Source of the DNA: Kiritimatiellota bacterium | GTDB taxonomy: Bacteria; Verrucomicrobiota; Kiritimatiellia; RFP12; UBA1067 | Direction of reading: 5' to 3' | NCBI GenBank assembly: GCA_009777165.1 | Contig: WRML01000034.1 | Location: 1 to 11,497 of the forward strand | DNA length: 11,497 bases | Shown: piece by piece, positions 1 through 5,540 of the stretch | Numbering within the stretch: position 1 is the stretch's first letter | Layout: every line of letters starts with the position of its first letter | Position numbers and translations under genes: made by a program | Notes under the pieces: model-generated | Told to the model about the DNA's origin: nothing | Databases searched by the model: none | What the model saw: only the letters and a program-made list of their open reading frames with translations

Positions 1-2433
1 CGTGACGCCCTCGGAGATGGTTGCGCTCGTCAAGCCGCTGCAATTGTTAAATGCCTTTTCCCCGATAGACGTGACGCTTGACGGGATGGTCACGCTCGTT
101 AAGCCGATACAACCGGAAAATGCGCCGTTCCCGATCGACGTGACGCCCGACGGGATGGTCAGGTTGCCCGTCAAGCCGCTGCAACCGGAAAATGCGTAGT
201 CCCCGATCGACGTGACGCCCGACGGGATGGTCAGGTTGCCCGTCAAGCCGCTGCAACCGGAAAATGCGTAGTCCCCGATTGCCGTGACGCCCGACGGGAT
301 GGTCAGGTTGCTCGTCAAGCCGCTGCAATTGGCAAATGCGGCGCCTGCAATGCCTCTGGTTCCGGGATTCAGGTCAAGCTGACCAGAAGGCTCTGTCCCT
401 TTCCAACCAAATACCCATCCGTCAAGATAAAGAATGCCGTTTGGGTGGGTGTTAAAAATGGCTGTATTGGAAAATGCGTAGTGCCCGATATACGTGACGC
501 TCGACGGGATGGTCACGCCTGTCAAGCCGGTGCAATTGTAAAATGCGTAAGCTGGGATATGCGTCACACCTTCCGAAAAGGTTACGCTTGTCAAATTTGT
601 ACAACCATTGAACGGGATATTTGAAGTGGGATAGGACGTGATGTTTGTTGCCGCCCACGTCACGCCCGTCAAGCCTCTGCAATTGTAAAATGCGTTGTTC
701 CCGATATACGTGACGCTGGACGGGATGGTCAGGTCGCCCGTCAAGCTGCTGAAACCGAAAAATGCGAGAGCTGGGATATGCGTCACACCTTCCGAAAAGG
801 TCACACTCGTCAGGTTCGTACAGCCAGAGAACGGATGATAAGACGAAGAGGGATAGGACGTGATGTTTGTTGCCGCCCACGTCACGCCCGTCAAGCCTCT
901 GCAATTCTGAAATGCGTAGTTCCCGATTGATGTGACGCTCGACGGGATGGTCACGCTTGTCAAACTAGCGACATTGTAAAATGCGTACGCAGGGATATGC
1001 GTCACGCCTTCTGAAAAGGTCACGCTCGTCAGGTTCGTACAGCCAGAGAACGCGGAAGAATAAGAGGGATAGGACGTGATGTTTGTCGCCGCCCACGTCA
1101 CGCCCGTCAAGCCTGTGCAATTCTGAAATGCGTTGTTCCCGATTATCTTGATGCCCGACGGGATGGTCACGCTTGTCAAATTGGTGCAATAGGAAAATGT
1201 GGAGTTCTCGATATACGTGACGCTGGACGGGATGGTCACGCTCGTCAAGCCGCTGCAACCGGAAAATGCGGAGGACCCGATTGCCGTGACGCTGGATGGG
1301 ATGGTCACGCTCGTCAAGCCGCTGCAACCGTCAAATGCGGAGTACCCGATATACGTGACGCTGGACGGGATGGTCACGCTCGTCAAGCCGCTGCAACCGT
1401 AAAATGCGGAGGACCCGATAGACGTGACGCTGGACGGGATGGTCACGCCCGTCAAGCCGCTGCAACCGTAAAATGCGGAGGACCCGATAGACGTGACGCT
1501 GGACAGGATGGTCACGCCCGTCAAGCCGCTGCAACCGTAAAATGCGGAGGACCCGATAGACGTGACACTCGACGGGATGGTCAGGTTACCCGTCAAGCCA
1601 CTGCAACCGGAAAATACAGAGTCTGCAATGCCTCTTGTTCCAAGGTTCAGGGTAAGTTGACCAGTGAGCTGTGTCCCTTTCCAGTCGACTGCCCAACCGT
1701 CAACGTAAACAACACCGACAGGGTGATTGTACCAGATGGCTGTACCGGAAAATGCGTATTGCCCGATAGACGTGACGCTGGACGGGATGGTCACGCCCGT
1801 CAAGCCGTAGCAATAGTAAAATGCGTAGCCCCCGATAGACGTGACGCTGGACGGGATGATCACGCTCGTCAAGCCGCTGCACCAGGAAAATGCGTAGTTC
1901 CCGATAGATGTGACGCCCGACGGGATGGTCAGGTTGCCCGTCAAGCCGCTGCAACCGTAAAATGCGTAGTACCCGATAGACGTGATGCTGGATGGGATGG
2001 TCACGCTTGTCAAGCCGCTGCAACCGTAAAATGCGTAGTTCCCGATAGACGTGACGCTGGACGGGATGGTCACGCTTGTCAACTTACTGCAACCGTAAAA
2101 TGCGTAGTACCCGATAGACGTGACGCCCGGCGGGATGGTCAGGTCGCCCGTCCAGCCGCTGCAATCCAAAAATGCGCCGTCCCCGATTGACGTGACGGGG
2201 TACCCGGCTAAGGTGGAGGGGATGGTGAATGAGCCTGTCGGGGCGGGGTTGATTGCGCGAGTGTGAGAACTGCCAGAGGTAATATCTGCCCCGCCATTGA
2301 CCACGTTGTAGGTGTAGGTGTATCCGTTGGTTGTCACGGTGGCGGCATTCGCCATGCCCGCCATGAATGCGAGCATGAACACTGCGGCACAGGCACAGGC
2401 TTTGAAGCGGCTAACGGACAGGAGTGCGGACAT
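1..2433 (-). CDS. BspA-like leucine-rich-repeat (LRR_5) secreted surface protein, 3' end outside window
   Basis: The frame is open from ATG at 2433 to the window edge (811 codons, no stop), so the C-terminus and any cell-wall or secretion anchor are not visible. Residues 1-30 form a signal peptide with hydrophobic core AAVFMLAFMAGMANA, cut about ANA|ATV. A short linker (TNGYTYTYNVVNGG, then a PTGSFTIPSTLAGYPVTSIG lead-in) opens the array. The rest is about 29 LRR_5 units of 23-24 residues, for example SVTSIGNYAFYGCSGLTSVTIP, with DNA periods of 69-72 bp. Two non-LRR modules (about 345-475 and 1610-1755) and a three-fold 219-bp super-repeat interrupt it. BspA-like proteins are known as surface adhesins or substrate binders; the ligand here cannot be read from sequence. 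The start is chosen because it gives a sensible signal peptide, but it lies inside a palindromic repeat with no good ribosome-binding site. An upstream in-frame ATG at 2649 with a strong AAAGGAGAGG is possible but would add 72 repeat-encoded residues. The family call is sure; the start is moderate. Confidence 0.9.
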   Translation of the reverse strand, partial: MSALLSVSRFKACACAAVFMLAFMAGMANAATVTTNGYTYTYNVVNGGADITSGSSHTRAINPAPTGSFTIPSTLAGYPVTSIGDGAFLDCSGWTGDLTIPPGVTSIGYYAFYGCSKLTSVTIPSSVTSIGNYAFYGCSGLTSVTIPSSITSIGYYAFYGCSGLTGNLTIPSGVTSIGNYAFSWCSGLTSVIIPSSVTSIGGYAFYYCYGLTGVTIPSSVTSIGQYAFSGTAIWYNHPVGVVYVDGWAVDWKGTQLTGQLTLNLGTRGIADSVFSGCSGLTGNLTIPSSVTSIGSSAFYGCSGLTGVTILSSVTSIGSSAFYGCSGLTGVTIPSSVTSIGSSAFYGCSGLTSVTIPSSVTYIGYSAFDGCSGLTSVTIPSSVTAIGSSAFSGCSGLTSVTIPSSVTYIENSTFSYCTNLTSVTIPSGIKIIGNNAFQNCTGLTGVTWAATNITSYPSYSSAFSGCTNLTSVTFSEGVTHIPAYAFYNVASLTSVTIPSSVTSIGNYAFQNCRGLTGVTWAATNITSYPSSSYHPFSGCTNLTSVTFSEGVTHIPALAFFGFSSLTGDLTIPSSVTYIGNNAFYNCRGLTGVTWAATNITSYPTSNIPFNGCTNLTSVTFSEGVTHIPAYAFYNCTGLTGVTIPSSVTYIGHYAFSNTAIFNTHPNGILYLDGWVFGWKGTEPSGQLDLNPGTRGIAGAAFANCSGLTSNLTIPSGVTAIGDYAFSGCSGLTGNLTIPSGVTSIGDYAFSGCSGLTGNLTIPSGVTSIGNGAFSGCIGLTSVTIPSSVTSIGEKAFNNCSGLTSATISEGVT
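554..1210 (-). repeat. Three-fold 219-bp super-repeat inside the LRR gene
   Basis: The motif GGGATATGCGTCAC on the plus strand recurs at 554, 773 and 992, exactly 219 bp (73 codons) apart. Each unit encodes about three LRR turns in a fixed order: one with the unusual beta segment GVTWAATNITSYP, one with FSEGVTHIPAYAF, and one ordinary TIPSSVTxIGxxAF. The third unit has a one-codon length difference near 1194. The arrangement points to segmental duplication of a three-LRR block rather than of single repeats. Confidence 0.85.
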
Positions 2434-2474
2434 TCTTGTCCGCGTTTTGATTGCGGACAGGAATGTCCGCACTC
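2422..2474. repeat. Nested palindromic repeat overlapping the LRR gene start
   Basis: The arms 2422-2443 and 2453-2474 are inverted copies of one another (21 of 22 positions) around a 9-base loop rich in T. Each arm is itself almost palindromic (GCGGACA-TTCC-TGTCCGC type). The initiation codon of the LRR gene (2431-2433) lies in the left arm, so the mRNA could fold over its own start. Confidence 0.85.
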
Positions 2475-2526
2475 CGTTCAGGCTGAACGCCCTCGCGCAT
2501 ATGCCGACGCCGTGCGGGGACAACAG

Positions 2527-2590
2527 GGTGGCACAGGCATTCCTGCCTGTGCATCGTCTTTTGCGCACAGGCAGGAATGCCTGTGCCACC
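2527..2590. repeat. Perfect 26-bp inverted repeat with 12-base loop
   Basis: Positions 2527-2552 and 2565-2590 are exact reverse complements, and each arm is again near-palindromic around a CATTCCTG core. The layout matches the element at 2422-2474, and the core CAGGAATG is shared with that element and with the copy at 4030-4053. There is no T-tract directly after the stem, so a simple intrinsic terminator is not supported. It looks like a member of a dispersed palindrome family. Confidence 0.9.
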
Positions 2591-2664
2591 TTGGAATGCC
2601 CCGCGCACTCCGCGCCTCTGTGTGAACGAATCATACGATTGTGTGTCATCTGTGTCCTCTCCTT

Positions 2665-2900
2665 TGTGAAATTGAAAATCGGTGTGAATCGGTGGACGAA
2701 TCCCCTCTGTGTCTCTGTGCCTCCGCGTGAAAAAACCATCTGTCCTTGCGTCATCATTTTGTGTCTCCTGTCTTGTGAAATTGAAAGTCGGTGCAATCTG
2801 TGGACGAATCCCCTCTGTGTCTCCGTGCCTCCGTGTGAAATACCCATCTGTCCTTGCGTCATCATTTTGTGTCTCCTGCCGTCTGAAATTGAAAAGGTGT
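2665..2900. repeat. Tandem 109-bp repeat of the purine-rich (GGAGGCACGGAGACAC) type
   Basis: A unit beginning TGTGAAATTGAAA occurs at 2665 and 2774 (period 109), and a truncated third start follows at 2884. Each full copy contains CCCCTCTGTGTCTC.GTGCCTCCG.GTGAAA and CATCTGTCCTTGCGTCATC. On the minus strand it reads as the CACGGAGGCACGGAGACACAGAGG-like string known from many environmental bacterial genomes. With the palindromes at 2422-2590 it fills the gene-free gap 2434-2910. Short open frames through it look like by-products of the repeat. Confidence 0.85.
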
Positions 2901-2910
2901 GAATATCCGA

Positions 2911-2948
2911 TGCAATGCACTTGCAATGCACCTCAAAACGTGTACAAT
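2911..2948 (+). promoter_or_regulatory. Promoter and candidate operator of the toxin-antitoxin operon
   Basis: A -35 box TTGCAA (2921-2926) and -10 box TACAAT (2943-2948) are separated by 16 bp, 34 bases ahead of the antitoxin ATG. The nine-base near-palindrome TGCAATGCA occurs twice (2911-2919 and 2922-2930), 11 bp apart, so both copies face the same side of the helix and the second overlaps the -35 box. That is the expected place for autorepression by a ribbon-helix-helix antitoxin. The boxes are seen; the operator role is inference. Confidence 0.6.
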
Positions 2949-2982
2949 AGATGGCATTTCCACTTTGCAAAAGGAGTTTTTT

Positions 2983-3252
2983 ATGACATCGAATATCACC
3001 ATCCGTCTGGATTCCGGGTTGAAGCAGGAAGCCGAATCGCTTTTCAACAGCCTCGGCATGAACCTCACCACTGCCGTCAATATTTTTTTCAGGCAGTCAA
3101 TCCGCGACCAGTGCATCCCCTTCCCCATCACGCAGCGAAGCCCAAACGCCGAAACGATCGCCGCCATCGAGGAAGGTAGGCGCATCGCCCGTGATCCGAA
3201 AACCCGCGTGTTCACCAACATGGAAGACCTCATCAAAGAGTTGAACACATGA
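2983..3252 (+). CDS. dinJ: RelB/DinJ-family antitoxin
   Basis: An 89-residue protein whose N-terminus NITIRLDSGLKQEAESLFNSLGMN is a typical ribbon-helix-helix strand and first helix of RelB/DinJ antitoxins. LTTAVNIFFRQSIRDQCIPF is the conserved second helix and following turn. The C-terminal half (about 50-89) is charged and would wrap the toxin. Known family role: it neutralises the partner ribonuclease and represses its own promoter as a dimer. The ATG at 2983 is chosen because AAGGAG lies six bases upstream; an earlier in-frame start at 2899 would put the promoter inside the gene. It overlaps the toxin gene by four bases (ATGA), so the two are translationally coupled. The symbol is by family resemblance only. 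Confidence 0.93.
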   Translation: MTSNITIRLDSGLKQEAESLFNSLGMNLTTAVNIFFRQSIRDQCIPFPITQRSPNAETIAAIEEGRRIARDPKTRVFTNMEDLIKELNT

Positions 3253-3524
3253 AACACGGGATTGTCAGAACCTCGCGGTTCAAGAAAGAATACAAGCTCA
3301 TGCAGAGGCGCGGCATGGATATGGAACTGCTCCACCGTGTGATCGAACAACTTGCCCAAGGGAAACCGCTTTCCGAAAAGCACCGCGATCATGCGTTGAC
3401 AGGGAATTTTGCCGGCACCCGCGAGTGCCATGTCAAACCCGACTGGCTGCTGGTTTACCAAATAGAAAAGTCCATCCTCGTCCTGACGCTCATACGGACC
3501 GGAACCCACAGCGACCTTTTGTAA
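3249..3524 (+). CDS. yafQ: YafQ-family mRNA-interferase toxin
   Basis: A 91-residue protein, the usual length of YafQ toxins (RelE superfamily), which cleave mRNA on the ribosome. The diagnostic segments are present: DHAL (His48), RECHVKPDWLLVYQI (His61, Asp65) and the terminal RTGTHSDLL (His87). These match by position the histidines and aspartate of the E. coli YafQ active site, so the toxin looks intact. The residue near the C-terminus that is Phe in E. coli YafQ is Leu91 here, a change whose effect is unknown. Lys- and Arg-rich helices in residues 7-21 are as in the family. It is second in an operon with the antitoxin, and its start ATG shares bases with the antitoxin stop. Its stop is only 14 bp from the end of the convergent gene at 3539. 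Confidence 0.93.
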   Translation: MKHGIVRTSRFKKEYKLMQRRGMDMELLHRVIEQLAQGKPLSEKHRDHALTGNFAGTRECHVKPDWLLVYQIEKSILVLTLIRTGTHSDLL

Positions 3525-3538
3525 GGCATTGCCGAATT

Positions 3539-4189
3539 TCATTCGCTGTCTTCCTCCGTTTTTCCACGGTTGCCCATCTCGCCGCGCAGAATCTCGCTTC
3601 GTATCTTCCGGAACGGCTCGAATGCGGTCGTCACGCGGATGAGGCGAGAGATGTCCACATTCGCGGGGTCATCGCCCTTGCCGCGCCAACCGGGGAACTC
3701 CCCATCCATCGCGTCCGAGACCGACACCATGACGCCGCTGATTTCGTGCTGCATCTTCATGCGGGTGTTAATGTCCAGCGTCCCCGTCGCGCGGATATGA
3801 TCCGCCCACTTGGTGGAGACCTCTGTCATCTGACGGTTCATGTCGGCGATGATTGTATCCAGCCGCGCGGCTTGGACGTCGTTGAGGCTGGCGTTTTCAA
3901 TGATGGCTTGGCGCGTCTCATCCGCCGACGCTTGCATCTGGATGCCGCGTTGCGCCATGCGCTCCTCCATGTCGTCGTCCTCCGCCTCGGCTCGCGAGGA
4001 CGCTCGCCCTCCAGAGGGGGGCACGTAGACAGGAATGTCTGCGCCACCTTGGGTTACTTGCCCTCCAGCGGGGGATACGCCACCTTGGGGCGTTCGCCCA
4101 CCACCCATCATCCCTGAACGTAAAAGCCATCCTAAGATCATCCCCGCACAACACGCGGCGACCACCATCATCACCTTGTTCTTCTTCAC
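3539..4189 (-). CDS. Single-pass membrane-anchored protein, possibly related to periplasmic stress/metal-binding helical proteins
   Basis: Predicted 216 residues from a GTG at 4189, preceded by AGGAAGGTAGGCAGG. The start gives MKKNK followed by one hydrophobic segment VMMVVAACCAGMILGWLL (6-23), an uncleaved anchor or signal peptide. Residues 30-70 are a Gly/Pro-rich linker; 71-216 look mostly helical and charged. The segment ASLNDVQAARLDTIIADMN (100-118) resembles the LTxxQ region of CpxP/Spy-like periplasmic proteins, but this is a weak likeness and I do not assign a function. The linker is encoded by a copy of the dispersed palindrome (4030-4053), so this part is probably a recent insertion. 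A longer reading frame upstream to 4552 is rejected because it would run through the promoter region. A promoter with exact TTGACA lies at 4277-4306. Confidence 0.72.
   Translation of the reverse strand: MKKNKVMMVVAACCAGMILGWLLRSGMMGGGRTPQGGVSPAGGQVTQGGADIPVYVPPSGGRASSRAEAEDDDMEERMAQRGIQMQASADETRQAIIENASLNDVQAARLDTIIADMNRQMTEVSTKWADHIRATGTLDINTRMKMQHEISGVMVSVSDAMDGEFPGWRGKGDDPANVDISRLIRVTTAFEPFRKIRSEILRGEMGNRGKTEEDSE
4005..4095. repeat. Dispersed palindrome copy captured inside a coding sequence
   Basis: 4030-4053 matches 2572-2595 at 21 of 24 positions (core CAGGAATG, then GCCACCTTGG). The string GCCACCTTGGG recurs about 35 bases later, and CCCTCCAG occurs twice, so several repeat fragments are stacked. 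They are read in frame as the Gly/Pro linker of the minus-strand protein (about residues 33-66). Confidence 0.7.
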
Positions 4190-4276
4190 GTTCCTGCCTA
4201 CCTTCCTGCGATTGTTGTCACCTCTTGACGACTGTTGTGTAACCCCAAGGACTTTTCTTCTTTGAGGGCGTGGAAT

Positions 4277-4306
4277 AGGGTACACCCAACAACCGTGCGG
4301 TGTCAA
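4277..4306 (-). promoter_or_regulatory. Promoter for the membrane-anchored protein gene, with upstream A-tracts
   Basis: Reading the minus strand, TTGACA (4306-4301) and TACCCT (4282-4277) are 18 bp apart. Three runs of seven or eight A (4320-4354) lie directly upstream, spaced about one to one and a half helical turns apart, like an UP element or bent DNA. The leader to the GTG at 4189 is about 80 bases. Confidence 0.5.
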
Positions 4307-4377
4307 GCGGCGCGTTCGGTTTTTTTCTGCGTTTTTTTCCTTCCCGTTTTTTTTCCGTTTTGTGTCCCATTTTGCGC

Positions 4378-4407
4378 TTGCCGCGTACGCGGGGATTTTG
4401 GTATTGT
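4378..4407 (+). promoter_or_regulatory. Weak candidate promoter of the lipoprotein gene with a 12-bp palindrome in its spacer
   Basis: TTGCCG (4378-4383) and TATTGT (4402-4407) are 18 bp apart. The perfect palindrome CCGCGTACGCGG (4381-4392) sits between and partly over the -35 box. Together with the minus promoter at 4277-4306 this makes 4190-4459 a divergent control region. The boxes are poor matches, so the call is tentative. Confidence 0.3.
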
Positions 4408-4459
4408 AATTTTTTACCCAAAGTCGATTAACTTCATGGAGAAAGTAACAAGGAGCAGT

Positions 4460-5536
4460 ATGAGGAGAAAACTGAACAGACTTCTTCCCGAAACCCAGGA
4501 CGAAGCCCTGCCACATACGAGCGGGCAACGCCCTGCCGATGCGTGCAGTCAACGCAAACGCCAGATGGCATCAAACGTGTTGGTGTTTTCGTTATTGATC
4601 GTTAGCCAAGGATGCGCTGTCTATATGGCGGCTAATCAACCCTCGCGAAAAGATCCGGAAGTCATTCAATTTGGCGCTGACAGAAAGGTGTTGTTAAGCG
4701 AACTGGGCATGCCCATCTCATCGGAGGTGAACCGGCAGGGGAAAAAGGAAGAGCTTTACTCATTTGTTGATGGTTATTCTGTCGGTGTCCGCTTAGGAAG
4801 GGCCTTTTTCCACGCGGTCGCCGACGTTGTGACACTTTGCCTTTGGGAGCTGGCCGGAACGCCCATTGAAATACTGTTCAACGGTGAGAAGTACACGTAT
4901 CTGGTCATCTTCGACAAAAACAACAAGATCACTGAAATCATTAACCTGTCCAATTCATCCAGGAACATACCTGTCTCCATCGCGTCGGCATCGGAGGCGG
5001 AAACGCCGGACACGGAGACGGAAGCTGGCACTGCCAACCCGCTCCGCATCAAGAAGTGGGAATATGACCAGGAGGCGCAAAAGGCGGTGTTCGTGTTTGA
5101 TGTCCTCTCGGAGGACGCGGACATCTTTGCCCTGCGCCAGTGGGCGACCCAGCAGATTAGACGCATCTGCAACGACGAGTACACGCAAGCCAACCCCGGC
5201 TCGACAAAGGGGCTGCTCGGATTCTCGCTGGTGTCGAAGCTCGACATGCCGGTACTCAGCGTCAACGTGACCGTTCACCGCATCCTGCCGATGAGCCACA
5301 GCTATGATGCCGCGACACGTATCGGGACGCTGAAGATGAATATCGGACAGAGGGGTGACGCGAACTATACGAACGCTTACAGGTGGGCACTTGACAACAT
5401 CGGGGTCATCTGCTCCAGTAAGGAGGTTGGGATGGAGGCGGGGATGCCCCCCCCTGAAGGCGCGAGGTACAGGATTGTTTCCGAGAAGACTGCCGACGAC
5501 GGGGCGCTTGAGATTACCTTCGAGGTGTTACAGTAG
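4460..5536 (+). CDS. Lipoprotein of unknown function with a small-lipoprotein (BamE/OmlA-like) N-terminal segment
   Basis: Predicted 358 residues. The ATG at 4460 is favoured by AAGGAG four bases upstream. The signal VLVFSLLIVSQGC has its lipobox Cys at residue 52, so the leader has an unusually long 35-residue polar extension; the in-frame ATG at 4565 (MASNVLVFSLL) would give a normal-length leader but lacks a clear ribosome-binding site. After the Cys, residues 66-90 (VIQFGADRKVLLSELGMPISSE) look like the helix-turn start of SmpA/BamE-like lipoproteins. YSFVDGYSVGVRLGRAFFHAVADVVTLCLWELAGTPIE (about 104-141) is a conserved-looking amphipathic or membrane-apposed stretch known from hypothetical lipoproteins. 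A Glu/Thr-rich linker (about 175-195) leads to a second module (196-358) that I do not recognise. Its stop lies four bases from the stop of the convergent kinase gene. Probably outer-membrane or periplasmic by its lipobox. Confidence 0.8.
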   Translation: MRRKLNRLLPETQDEALPHTSGQRPADACSQRKRQMASNVLVFSLLIVSQGCAVYMAANQPSRKDPEVIQFGADRKVLLSELGMPISSEVNRQGKKEELYSFVDGYSVGVRLGRAFFHAVADVVTLCLWELAGTPIEILFNGEKYTYLVIFDKNNKITEIINLSNSSRNIPVSIASASEAETPDTETEAGTANPLRIKKWEYDQEAQKAVFVFDVLSEDADIFALRQWATQQIRRICNDEYTQANPGSTKGLLGFSLVSKLDMPVLSVNVTVHRILPMSHSYDAATRIGTLKMNIGQRGDANYTNAYRWALDNIGVICSSKEVGMEAGMPPPEGARYRIVSEKTADDGALEITFEVLQ

Positions 5537-5540
5537 AAGA

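Noticed and set aside
2..2190. Many open frames on both strands across the LRR array that encode repetitive basic peptides (for example QRLDGRDHPVQRHVYR).
   Set aside because: They are out-of-frame readings of the LRR repeats; only the minus frame from 2433 gives the LRR_5 consensus and a signal peptide.
2653..2900. A CRISPR-like look from repeated units with similar spacing.
   Set aside because: There are only two full 109-bp units that are similar along their whole length, with no unique spacers and no cas genes.
2263..2926. Frames through the repeat cluster upstream of the LRR gene on both strands.
   Set aside because: They consist of translated palindromes and tandem repeats with no start context or protein-like composition.
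4190..4552. N-terminal extension of the minus-strand membrane protein to 4552.
   Set aside because: It would run through the TTGACA promoter and A-tracts and lacks a signal; the GTG at 4189 is directly followed by the membrane segment.
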